64,000 nucleotides of DNA, from positions 124,001-188,000 of the forward strand of contig NZ_NFKF01000004.1 of NCBI RefSeq assembly GCF_002160255.1. The letters are read 5' to 3'. Source of the DNA: Olsenella sp. An188. Lineage in GTDB: Bacteria > Actinomycetota > Coriobacteriia > Coriobacteriales > Atopobiaceae. The position numbers and the translations under genes are program-made. The notes beneath the pieces are model-generated. The model saw only the letters and a program-made list of their open reading frames with translations. It was not told the origin of the DNA and ran no database searches. Positions 16,324-23,779 of the stretch are shown here, in pieces; the first letter of the stretch is position 1, and the number at the start of each line of letters is the position of its first letter.

Positions 16324-17411
16324 GCCTTACGGTCGACGTCCGCAAGCGCCTCGGCGACTTCACCCTCGACGTGTCGTTCGAGGTCGAGGACGCGCGCGAG
16401 ACCTGCGCCCTTCTCGGCCCGTCGGGCTGTGGCAAGTCGCTCACGCTCAAGTGCGTGGCGGGCGTGCTCACCCCGGACGAGGGGCGCATCGTGCTGGGCG
16501 ACCGCGTGCTCTTTGACTCGGAGGCGCGCGTGAACCTGCCGCCGCAGCGCCGGCGCGTGGGCTACCTCTTCCAGCAGTACGCGCTGTTCCCCACCATGAC
16601 GGTCGAGCAGAACATCGCGGCCGGCGCGGTGGGCGTGGACCGGCGCGAGCGCGCCCGGCGCGTGGCCGAGCAGGTGCGGGCGTTTCGCCTCGGGGGGCTC
16701 GAGCGCCTGCGCCCGGCGCAGCTCTCCGGCGGGCAGCAGCAGCGCGTGGCCCTGGCGCGCATCATGGCGGGTGAGCCGGAGCTCATCATGCTCGACGAGC
16801 CCTTCTCGGCGCTCGACGGGCACCTGCGCTGGGAGCTCGAGATGGAGCTCACGGACACCCTGCGGAGCTTCCCGGGCGGCGCGCTGTACGTGAGCCACAA
16901 CCGCGACGAGGTCTACCGCATGTGCGACACCGTCTGCGTGATCGACCGCGGCCGCTCGGAGGAGAAGCTCACCGTGGCGCAGCTCTTCTCCACGCCTGCG
17001 ACGCTGGCGGCGGCGCTCATCTCCGGGTGCAAGAACGTCTCGGCCGCGCGCGTGGCGGGCGAGAAGGACGCTCTGACGCTGCTCGCGTGCGCGGACTGGG
17101 GCGTGACCCTGGCGAGCTCGCTGCCGCTGCCCGAGGGCGTCAGCCACGCCGGCCTGCGCGCCCACTACCTGCGGGTCTATCGGCTGGGGGAGGTGCCTTC
17201 GGGCGCGGTGAACGTCGTGCGGTGCACGGTGGACCGCGTGATCGACTCCACGTTCTCCACCATCGCGATGCTCGCCACGCCCGGCGGCGCGCGCCTGCGC
17301 TACGAGTGCGAGAAGGACGCGTGGGCGGCGCTCGCCGGCGAGCGCGAGCTTGCGGTGGTGGCCGACCCCGGAATCGTGATGCCGCTTGCCGGGGGTGGCG
17401 CGGATGCGTGA
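16320..17411 (+). CDS. modC: Molybdate ABC transporter ATP-binding protein
   Basis: 363 residues. Walker A GPSGCGKS at residues 33-40, Q-loop FQQYALFP near 84, signature LSGGQQQR near 138, Walker B LIMLDEPFSALDGH near 158, and a histidine in YVSHNRDEV. The C-terminal 120 residues are a diverged ModC regulatory (TOBE/Mop-like) domain with AGLRAHYLRVY and a CTVDRVIDSTFSTIAML segment. It powers molybdate import. It overlaps moaA by 8 bases. Confidence 0.93.
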   Translation: MSLTVDVRKRLGDFTLDVSFEVEDARETCALLGPSGCGKSLTLKCVAGVLTPDEGRIVLGDRVLFDSEARVNLPPQRRRVGYLFQQYALFPTMTVEQNIAAGAVGVDRRERARRVAEQVRAFRLGGLERLRPAQLSGGQQQRVALARIMAGEPELIMLDEPFSALDGHLRWELEMELTDTLRSFPGGALYVSHNRDEVYRMCDTVCVIDRGRSEEKLTVAQLFSTPATLAAALISGCKNVSAARVAGEKDALTLLACADWGVTLASSLPLPEGVSHAGLRAHYLRVYRLGEVPSGAVNVVRCTVDRVIDSTFSTIAMLATPGGARLRYECEKDAWAALAGERELAVVADPGIVMPLAGGGADA

Positions 17412-18351
17412 CGGGGAGGGGCGGCTCGTAGAGTACCTGCGGCTCTCCGTGACGGACCGCTGCAACTGCCGCTGCACGTACTGCATGCCGGCCGGCGGCG
17501 TGCCGATGCTCTCGCACGCGGACGTGTGCAGCTTCGAGGAGCTCGTCGAGATCACGGCCGCGCTCGCCGAGCTCGGCGTGCGCAAGGTGCGCCTCACCGG
17601 CGGCGAGCCGCTCGTCCGCCGCGGCGTCGTGGGTCTGGTGGAGATGCTGCGCGCGGTGGGCGGCGTGGAGGAGGTCGACCTCACGACGAACGCCACGCTG
17701 CTCGCGCCGCTCGCCGCGCCCCTGCGCGCGGCGGGGCTCGACCGCGTCAACGTGAGCCTCGACACGCTCGACGCGGCGCGCTACGAGGCCGTCACGCGCG
17801 GTGGCCGACTCGCCGACGCGCTCGCCGGGATCGAGGCCGCGCGCGCCGCGGGCTTCTCGCCCATCAAGATAAACTGCGTGCTCATGGGCGGCGTGAACGA
17901 CGACGAGGTCCCGCGCCTTGCCGCGCTCGCGCGCGAGGCGCACACGGAGGTGCGCTTCATCGAGCTCATGCCCATCGGGGAGGCGGCGTGCTGGCCCCGC
18001 GGGCGCTTCGTGGACGCCTCGGCGGTGCTCGACGCAGTGCCCGAGCTGCGCCCGTGCGGCACGGACGGCGTGGCCGAGCTCTTCTCGGCGCCCGGGTGGG
18101 CGGGGCGCGTGGGGCTCATCCGGCCGATGAGCCACCGGTTCTGCAGCCGCTGCACGCGCGTGCGGGTGACGGCGGACGGCCGGCTCAAGCCGTGCCTGCA
18201 CACGGCCGACGAGGTCGCGCTGCGCGGGCTTCACGGCGAGGCCCTGCGCGAGGCGATTCTCGCCGGAATCGCGCTCAAGCCGGCGCATCATGGTATGGAC
18301 GGGGCCCACGCGAGCGAGTCGGCGCGGGCCATGAACGAGATTGGGGGCTAG
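17404..18351 (+). CDS. moaA: GTP 3',8-cyclase MoaA
   Basis: 315 residues. The radical-SAM cluster is CNCRCTYC (C20, C24, C27), followed by RLTGGEPLVRRG near residue 65, and the second C-terminal cluster is CSRCTRVRVTADGRLKPC near 247-264. It carries out the first step of molybdopterin synthesis from GTP. The start ATG 17404 is used because the conserved EYLRLSVTDRCN begins shortly after; a TTG at 17386 would add six residues. A GG end (the conserved MoaA C-terminal glycines) is present as NEIGG. Operon position between modC and moaC fits. Confidence 0.95.
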   Translation: MRDGEGRLVEYLRLSVTDRCNCRCTYCMPAGGVPMLSHADVCSFEELVEITAALAELGVRKVRLTGGEPLVRRGVVGLVEMLRAVGGVEEVDLTTNATLLAPLAAPLRAAGLDRVNVSLDTLDAARYEAVTRGGRLADALAGIEAARAAGFSPIKINCVLMGGVNDDEVPRLAALAREAHTEVRFIELMPIGEAACWPRGRFVDASAVLDAVPELRPCGTDGVAELFSAPGWAGRVGLIRPMSHRFCSRCTRVRVTADGRLKPCLHTADEVALRGLHGEALREAILAGIALKPAHHGMDGAHASESARAMNEIGG

Positions 18352-18352
18352 C

Positions 18353-19285
18353 GTGGAGGGCTCGATCAAGGCCGACGACCTCACGCACGTCAACGAGCAG
18401 GGCCGCGCGCGCATGGTGGACGTCTCCGCCAAGCCGGCGACCGACCGCGTCGCGCGCGCCGCCGGCTTCGTGCGGATGGCGCCCTCCACGGTGGGGCTCG
18501 TGCGCACCGGAGGGGCCAAGAAGGGCGACGTGCTCGCGGTGGCGCAGGTGGCGGGCATCATGGCCGCCAAGCGCTGCTGGGAGCTGGTGCCGATGTGCCA
18601 TCCCGTGCAGCTCACGGGTGTCGACGTGCGCTTCTCGGTGGGGGAGGGCGGCGTGGGCATCGAGGCCACGTGCCGCTGTCACGGCGAGACGGGCGTGGAG
18701 ATGGAGGCCCTCACGGCGGTCTCCGCGGCGGCGCTCACGGTCTACGACATGCTTAAGGCGCACCAGCGCGACATGGTGATCGAGGACGTGCGCCTGGTCG
18801 AGAAGCGCGGCGGCGCGAGCGGCGACTACGCGGCCGGCGCCGCGCGGGGTGCGGCCACGGTCGAGGCGGTGTGCGTGAGCGAGGAGAAGGGCACGCGCAA
18901 GCGCCCGGTCGACGCCATCGAGCTCGTGGTGGGCGAGGGCGTTTCCGGCGACGCGCACGCCGGCAACTGGCACCGCCAGGTGAGCCTGCTTCCGGCTGAG
19001 GCCGTTGACGAGCTGCGCGACCGCCTGCCCGACCTCGCGCCCGGCGACTTTGCCGAGAACATCCTCACCCGCGGGGTCGACCTCAAGGCGCTGCCGGTGG
19101 GCACGGTGCTGAGGGCCGGCGCGGCCGAGCTCGTGGTGACCCAGATCGGCAAGGAGTGCCACACCGCCTGCGAGATCCGCAGGCTCACGGGCAGGTGCGC
19201 GATGCCCACCGAGGGCATCTTCTGCGTGGTCACGCGCGGCGGCACCGTGCGTGCCGGGGACAGTCTGGAGGTGGTCGCACGATGA
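18353..19285 (+). CDS. moaC: MoaC-MOSC domain fusion
   Basis: 310 residues starting at GTG, one base after the moaA stop. Residues 1-155 are cyclic pyranopterin monophosphate synthase MoaC (MVDVSAKP near residue 20, MCHPVQLTGVD near 80, a VEMEALTAVSAAALTVYDM run near 115). Residues 165-305 are a MOSC domain (GDAHAGNWHRQVSLLP near 200, GDFAENILTRGVDL near 230, a CHTACEIRRLTGRCAMP stretch with conserved cysteines). MOSC domains are linked to sulfuration of the Mo cofactor, so one chain joins an early step and a late chalcogen-insertion step. The fusion recurs in some anaerobes, to my knowledge. Confidence 0.9.
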   Translation: MEGSIKADDLTHVNEQGRARMVDVSAKPATDRVARAAGFVRMAPSTVGLVRTGGAKKGDVLAVAQVAGIMAAKRCWELVPMCHPVQLTGVDVRFSVGEGGVGIEATCRCHGETGVEMEALTAVSAAALTVYDMLKAHQRDMVIEDVRLVEKRGGASGDYAAGAARGAATVEAVCVSEEKGTRKRPVDAIELVVGEGVSGDAHAGNWHRQVSLLPAEAVDELRDRLPDLAPGDFAENILTRGVDLKALPVGTVLRAGAAELVVTQIGKECHTACEIRRLTGRCAMPTEGIFCVVTRGGTVRAGDSLEVVAR

Positions 19286-20334
19286 GGCTCGTTCGCACCG
19301 AGGACGCGGTGGGGCACGTCCTCTGCCACGACATGACGCAGATCCTGACCGGGGACTCTCCGGACGCCCCGCGCTTCAAGGGGCCGCGCTTCAGGAAGGG
19401 CCACGTGGTGACGGCTGAGGACGTCCCGGTGCTGCTCTCCATGGGCAAGGTGAACCTCTACGTCTGGGAGCTCGAGGACGGCATGGTCCACGAGGACGAC
19501 GCGGCCCGTCGCATGGCGGCGCTCGTGGCCGGCCCCGGCACCGAGGCGACCGGAGCGCCCTCGGAGGGCAAGATCAACGTGCGCGCCGCCGTGGACGGCG
19601 TGCTGCTCGTGGACTCCGAGCGCCTGCGCGCCGTGAACTCGGTCGAGCAGGTGATGGTGGCCACGCGTCGCGGCGGCTTTGCCGTGCGCGCCGGCGACCT
19701 CGTGGCGGGCACCCGCGTGATTCCGCTGGTCATAGCCGAGGAGCAGCTCGCGCGGGCCGAGGCCGCCGCGGGCGAGGAGCCGCTGCTGTCCGTGGCGCCC
19801 TTCTCGCTGCGCACGGCCGCCGTGGTGGCCACGGGCTCCGAGGTGGCCTCCGGGCTCATCGAGGACCGCTTCACGCCGGTCATGGTGGACAAGCTCGCGG
19901 CGTACGGCATCGAGGTCGTGAGCCGCTCCACGCCGGGCGACGAGCGCGACGCCGTGGTCGCCGCCATCGACGAGACGCGCGCCGCGGGCGTGGACCTCGT
20001 GCTGTGCACGGGCGGCATGAGCGTGGACCCGGACGACAACACGCCCGGCGCCATCCGTGCCGCCGGCGCGCGCGTGGTGGCCTACGGGGCGCCGGTCCTG
20101 CCGGGTGCGATGCTGCTCGTGGGCTACTTCGACGAGCCGGGCGGACGGTCGGTCCCGGTGCTCGGCGTGCCGGGCTGCGCGATGTACAACAAGGCCACGG
20201 TGCTCGACCTCATCCTGCCGCGCCTGGCGGCCGGCGTGGAGGTCACCCGCTCCGACCTGGTGGCGCTGGGCGAGGGCGGGCTGTGCCTGGGATGCACCGA
20301 GTGCACCTACCCGCACTGCCCCTTCGGGAGGTAG
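19282..20334 (+). CDS. MoeA/MoaB-like molybdopterin-binding protein with C-terminal cysteine cluster
   Basis: 350 residues. The N-terminal 170 residues form a family-specific domain (LCHDMTQI near residue 16, FRKGHVV near residue 36). Residues 180-320 are a MoCF_biosynth (MPT-binding) domain with ATGSEVASGLIEDRFTP near 185, LVLCTGGMSVDPDDNTPGAI near 240, and VLGVPGCAMYNK near 295. The tail GLCLGCTECTYPHCPFG has five cysteines and may bind a metal or an Fe-S cluster. It likely inserts molybdenum or hands MPT onward. It is distinct from classical four-domain MoeA. Overlaps the MOSC gene by 4 bases. Confidence 0.82.
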   Translation: MRLVRTEDAVGHVLCHDMTQILTGDSPDAPRFKGPRFRKGHVVTAEDVPVLLSMGKVNLYVWELEDGMVHEDDAARRMAALVAGPGTEATGAPSEGKINVRAAVDGVLLVDSERLRAVNSVEQVMVATRRGGFAVRAGDLVAGTRVIPLVIAEEQLARAEAAAGEEPLLSVAPFSLRTAAVVATGSEVASGLIEDRFTPVMVDKLAAYGIEVVSRSTPGDERDAVVAAIDETRAAGVDLVLCTGGMSVDPDDNTPGAIRAAGARVVAYGAPVLPGAMLLVGYFDEPGGRSVPVLGVPGCAMYNKATVLDLILPRLAAGVEVTRSDLVALGEGGLCLGCTECTYPHCPFGR

Positions 20335-20336
20335 CC

Positions 20337-20873
20337 GTGGGCGAGAAGAACCCCGCGTCCGCAGGCGAGAAGAACCCCGCCTCTGCGGCCCGCACCGCGG
20401 CCGTCGTCACCGTGAGCGACCGCGCCGCCGCCGGCGTCTACGAGGACGCGACGGGCCCGGCGGTGAGCGCGCTTCTCGCCGAGCGGGGCTATGAGGTGGT
20501 GCGCGCGCTCGTGGTGTCCGACGAGCGTGCCGAGATCGAGTCCGCCCTCGTCCACGCCGCCGAGCGCGACGTGGCGCTCGTGGTGACCTGCGGCGGCACG
20601 GGCCTCTCGCCGCGCGACGTGACGCCCGAGGCCACCGCCGCGGTCTGCGAGCGCATGGTGCCCGGGATCGGGGAGGCCATGCGCGCCGCGTCGATGCAGG
20701 TGACGAGCCGCGCCTGCCTCTCGCGCGCGACGGCCGGCATCCGCGGGCGCACCCTCATCGTGAACCTTCCGGGCAGCCCGCAGGCGGCCACGGAGAACCT
20801 CGAGGCCGTCATCGACCCCATCGGCCACGGCCTCGACACGCTGCGAGGCGGCCCCATGAGCTGCGCCCGGTAA
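20337..20873 (+). CDS. mogA: MogA/MoaB family molybdopterin adenylyltransferase
   Basis: 178 residues beginning at GTG 20337. The MoCF_biosynth fold is clear: AAVVTVSDRAAAGVYEDATGP near residues 21-41, TCGGTGLSPRDVTPEAT near 85-101, and NLPGSPQAATENL near 144. It activates molybdopterin by adenylation. The N-terminal extension is odd: GEKNPASA occurs twice in succession, encoded by two GGCGAGAAGAACCCCGC units (20340 and 20364), i.e. the genome-wide motif has been used as coding sequence. The extension is not part of the fold. Last gene of the Mo operon. Confidence 0.92.
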   Translation: MGEKNPASAGEKNPASAARTAAVVTVSDRAAAGVYEDATGPAVSALLAERGYEVVRALVVSDERAEIESALVHAAERDVALVVTCGGTGLSPRDVTPEATAAVCERMVPGIGEAMRAASMQVTSRACLSRATAGIRGRTLIVNLPGSPQAATENLEAVIDPIGHGLDTLRGGPMSCAR

Positions 20874-20910
20874 ATTCGCTGAGGACCGCCGTCCCGCTGG
20901 TGGTTACCCC

Positions 20911-20939
20911 GTGCTCCCTGCACATGCGGGGAGGGACCC
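20911..20939 (+). CRISPR. Isolated degenerate type I-E CRISPR repeat, copy 1
   Basis: 29 bases reading GTGCTCCCTGCACATGCG then GGGAGGGACCC. This matches the actinobacterial type I-E repeat pattern (GTGCTCCCCGCGCATGCG, then GGGATGATCCC, from memory) with a few changes. No adjacent repeat is 61 bases away, so it is a relic. The region 20874-21582 around it has no credible gene. Confidence 0.6.
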
Positions 20940-21278
20940 GGACGCTTCTTCGGATCACCCGGCTACGCCGCGCAGCTCAGCTCCTCGCGGCTCTGCCCGA
21001 TGGTCTTCCGTCCCGGTGGCTTCTTGGGCTTCCCGCCGCGGCACCGCTCGGCGTACCAGCCAGCGCCGCCGCGAACTCCTCCGCCCAGTTGTCGGTCATG
21101 TAGGCCGAGCCCTCGATGCCTCCGGGACGCCCATGCCTCTGTGGTGGAACTCTCGGAGGATCCCCTCGCGCCCCCTTGGGTGCATCGGACTTCCTCTGGG
21201 ACCAGACTTGGCCCAAGATTTTGTCTAAGGTCACGGGATGATTCCTAAAGTGTCCACGTTAGAGAACAGTTGTTTTCG

Positions 21279-21307
21279 GTGCTCCCCGCGCATGAGGAGA
21301 TGATCCC
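21279..21307 (+). CRISPR. Isolated degenerate type I-E CRISPR repeat, copy 2
   Basis: 29 bases reading GTGCTCCCCGCGCATGAG then GAGATGATCCC, closer to the canonical I-E repeat than copy 1 and in the same orientation. It lies 368 bases from copy 1, about six repeat-spacer units, as if an array decayed. No cas genes are in the window. Confidence 0.65.
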
Positions 21308-21416
21308 AGCATCGTGCCTGTGAAGACGCGCGGTGATTCCCCGGACATCTCGCATCGTAGGTTTGACGTCCACCCTGCGGTGCAGGGTGCCCGAGGCACG
21401 GAGCCCAAGCGAAGAT

Positions 21417-21538
21417 CGAGTTTTGCTCATGCAAATCTCGTCTGTCATTTTGGCCATAACTTGCATAATCGCAGCTAGAGAGCTTACTGCGCAACAAAGG
21501 TCGCAAGTGAAACCCGAGATATGCACGAGCAAAACGAG
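21417..21538. repeat. Paired inverted CGAGTTTTGCTCATGCA / TGCACGAGCAAAACGAG elements (family C)
   Basis: Left arm 21417-21440 and right arm 21515-21538 are near-complementary over 24 bases, enclosing about 75 bases. A related pair is at 53487-53618. It lies directly downstream of selD (which is on the minus strand). Confidence 0.6.
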
Positions 21539-21582
21539 AAGTCGGCAGCCGGGTCCGCCCAGGCAGCTCGCGTCTGCCCAAC

Positions 21583-22629
21583 CTACCCAACCACCACGGA
21601 CTTCTCGCCGCGCGGGACGGCGCGGCCGATGACGGCCGCGGGCAGGCCCTCGTCGACAAGCGCGTCCACGAGCCGCTCCGCGTCCTTCTCGCCGAGCGCA
21701 AGAAGCAGGCCGCCGGAGGTCTGCGGGTCAAAGAGCACGTCGGCCAGGTCGAGCGGCAACTCCTCCGCCATCGCCACGCGCGGGGCGAAGAAGTCCCGGT
21801 TGCGGTACGCGCCCGCGGGGATGAGCCCGAGCGCTGCCATCTCGCGCGCCCGCGCCATCACGGGCACCGCCGCGGCGTCGACCTCCAGCGTGACGCCGCT
21901 TGCCTCGGCCATCTCGCAGGAGTGCCCCATGAGCGAGAAGCCCGTGACGTCGGTGGCCGCGTGCGGCCAGACGCCGAGCTCGCGGGCCAGCCGCAGGGGC
22001 GCCTCGTTGAGGGTGGTCATCGAGTCCGTTGCCACCCTGAGCCCGGCTGCGTCGAGCAGCTCCGCCTTCGCCGCCGTGGTGAGGACGCCCGTCCCGAGCG
22101 CCTTGGTGAGCACGAGCGCGTCGCCGACCTGCGCCCCGCCGTTGGCGAGCAGCTGCCGCAGCTCCACGAAGCCCGTCACCGCGAGGCCGTACTTGGGCTC
22201 GTGGTCGTTGATGGAGTGTCCGCCCGCCACCACGCAGCCCGCGCGGGAGCACACCTCGGCGCCGCCGGCCAGGATCTGGCCCGCCGCCTCGATGCCCAGG
22301 CAGTTGGGGAAGCACAGGAGGTTGAGCGCCAGCGCGGGCGAGCCGCCCATAGCGTAGACGTCGGAGAGTGCGTTGGTGGCCGCGACCTGGCCAAACAGGA
22401 ACGGGTCGTCGACCATCGGCGGGAAGAAGTCCGTGGTTGAGATGAGGCCGCGGCCGTCGCCGAGGTCCCACACGCAGGCGTCGTCCGAGGCGTCGAAGCC
22501 CACGAGGAGCTTCTCGCTGGGCACGCGCGGCAGGTCCGCGAGCACGCCGGCCAGCTCGCCCGGCGCGATCTTGGCCGCGCACCCGGCCGCCTCCACGAGC
22601 TCCGTGAGCCGCACGCCTGTCATGTCCAT
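21583..22629 (-). CDS. selD: Selenide, water dikinase
   Basis: 348 residues. The catalytic site is GCAAK near residues 15-19, where the cysteine corresponds to Cys17 and the lysine to Lys20 of the E. coli enzyme; it is cysteine, not selenocysteine. Further hallmarks are STTDFFPPMVDDPF near residue 65, NALSDVYAMGG near 87, VVAGGHSI near 130 and the C-terminal FDPQTSGGLLLAL. It makes selenophosphate, the selenium donor for the labile selenium of the hydroxylases and, if present elsewhere, for Sec-tRNA. The protein ends with GEKSVVVG, encoded by a GGCGAGAAG motif. It faces the mogA operon convergently. Confidence 0.95.
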   Translation of the reverse strand: MDMTGVRLTELVEAAGCAAKIAPGELAGVLADLPRVPSEKLLVGFDASDDACVWDLGDGRGLISTTDFFPPMVDDPFLFGQVAATNALSDVYAMGGSPALALNLLCFPNCLGIEAAGQILAGGAEVCSRAGCVVAGGHSINDHEPKYGLAVTGFVELRQLLANGGAQVGDALVLTKALGTGVLTTAAKAELLDAAGLRVATDSMTTLNEAPLRLARELGVWPHAATDVTGFSLMGHSCEMAEASGVTLEVDAAAVPVMARAREMAALGLIPAGAYRNRDFFAPRVAMAEELPLDLADVLFDPQTSGGLLLALGEKDAERLVDALVDEGLPAAVIGRAVPRGEKSVVVG

Positions 22630-22696
22630 GTCCGCCCCTCTCCGTGGCGCATCAATAAAGCGTGTGAACCGGAGTGTGTCCCCAATTCACAGATAA

Positions 22697-22730
22697 AGGC
22701 CCCAGGCGCGATGAAGGGCGCCCGGGGCCT
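22697..22730 (-). terminator. Rho-independent terminator of the DUF1508 gene
   Basis: On the minus strand AGGCCCCGGGCGCC pairs with GGCGCCTGGGGCCT, followed by TTAT. It lies between the DUF1508 stop and the selD start. Confidence 0.7.
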
Positions 22731-22744
22731 CCGGGGGTGCTGCG

Positions 22745-23116
22745 CTAGTTCTCGTCTGCGGCGAGCGAGGAGTCTGCCTCCGCGCGCGTCCTCTCGATGC
22801 GCCTGAGCAGGCTCTCCTTGAGCTCGTAGGTGTGCGAGCGCGCGATGTCGCCGGCATCCTCGGTGATGAAGCGGAAGAAGTAGTGGCCGTCAAAGTCCTC
22901 GTAGATGCGGAACTTGGGAGACTTCTCGCGATCGAAGGCGTCGATCGTGCTGTCCTCGATCTCGGCGCCCGCAGCGCTCTTGCGCACGCACTCGATGCCG
23001 TGCAGGCACTCGTCCTTGGACGGGAAGATGATCGAGGACATGAGGATGTGCCCGTTGCTGGCGCAGAGGTTGAAGCAGTAGCGGCCCTCGTTCTCAACCA
23101 CGACGTACTGACCCAT
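22745..23116 (-). CDS. DUF1508 (YegP-like) protein
   Basis: 123 residues from the second of two possible ATGs; it is preceded by GGTGGTGATTCC, whereas the upstream ATG at 23131 has no site. The body has two DUF1508-like stretches: YCFNLCASNGHILMSS-FPSKDECLHGIECVRK (residues 12-45) and a KFRIYEDFDGHYFFRFITEDAGDIARS segment (residues 66-92). YegP-type proteins are small beta-rich proteins of unknown role, sometimes linked with stress. It is monocistronic with its own terminator. Confidence 0.65.
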   Translation of the reverse strand: MGQYVVVENEGRYCFNLCASNGHILMSSIIFPSKDECLHGIECVRKSAAGAEIEDSTIDAFDREKSPKFRIYEDFDGHYFFRFITEDAGDIARSHTYELKESLLRRIERTRAEADSSLAADEN

Positions 23117-23319
23117 GGGAATCACCACCATAATCCGTTTACTTGCCGATTACAAAATGTTAGTTCGGCTGCGGGGTCCCGCGCGCGGCGCGTACGCGGG
23201 CGGTCGGTTTTGGTCGGGGAGAGCGGTCTGGCGCGCCGGGGTCTGCGCCCGTCCCGCTTACGTGGCGGATACGCGGCGGACATTTGGGGTAACATTTCAT
23301 TACATCCCCCGAAAAGACG

Positions 23320-23400
23320 GGATGGTGTGGTCGGGGGACGCACCATCCCACCAGACGGCAAAAGGGTCCCGGTCGCGAGCTGCGACCGGGACCCCGTCTG
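23320..23400. other. Two consecutive strong hairpins in the 23117-23779 gap
   Basis: GGGATGGTG...CGCACCATCCC (23320-23349) is followed by a near-perfect hairpin GGGTCCCGGTCGC-GAGCT-GCGACCGGGACCC (23364-23394), extended by CAGACGG/CCGTCTG. There is no T-run. It may be a structured leader, small RNA or bidirectional terminator. No gene is seen in this gap. Confidence 0.5.
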
Positions 23401-23568
23401 TCTGCGGCCGGGACGCGTCCGCCCGCGCGCCGGCTGGCTCCCGCCCTGCCAGAAAAGCGGCCCGATTGGGTGTGCGGCCGCCCCCGCGCTTCTCGCCAGC
23501 CCCGTTCTGCCGCGAACCCGCTGCGACTGGGTGGCATCCCTTATATAAAGAATGAGTTCATATCAAAA

Positions 23569-23630
23569 ACCCCACCCAACGGGTGCGAAAACCTGGCAGT
23601 CACTCGGGTTTTAGCGCCCGTTGGGCGGGG
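23569..23630. repeat. Inverted repeat CCCCACCCAACGGGTGCGAAAACC and complement
   Basis: Arms 23569-23593 and 23607-23630 pair over about 24 bases with a 13-base loop; CATATCAAA flanks both ends. It is a compact hairpin downstream of iorB (minus strand). Confidence 0.6.
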
Positions 23631-23686
23631 CGTGGGGTCGGGCATATCAAACATGCCGCCCAATCGCGGCCAGTTTTGGCAGCGGC

Positions 23687-23770
23687 GGCGAGAAGGGCAG
23701 CGCAGAAGGCGAGAAGGGCCACGCGGGCGGCGAGAGGGGCCCCGCGGGCAGCGAGAAGGGCCACGTACCC
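23687..23770. repeat. Four 21-base tandem units built on GGCGAGAAGGGC
   Basis: Units start at 23687, 23708, 23729 and 23750. Each opens (A/G)GCGAGA(A/G)GGGC and then has a variable nine-base tail. The array ends 9 bases before the iorB stop codon, in its 3' untranslated region. Confidence 0.75.
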
Positions 23771-23779
23771 CCGGCGCGG

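Noticed and set aside
20977-21234. An 85-residue minus-strand frame between the CRISPR-like repeats, possibly a transposase fragment
   Set aside because: No recognisable domain or ribosome site; kept only as unassigned intergenic DNA.
21583-22629. SelD as a selenoprotein with in-frame TGA
   Set aside because: The catalytic position is a cysteine codon and there is no in-frame TGA before the stop.
23170-23560. Open frames across 23115-23550 as genes
   Set aside because: Arg/Gly/Pro-rich translations overlapping strong hairpins, without ribosome sites or motifs.
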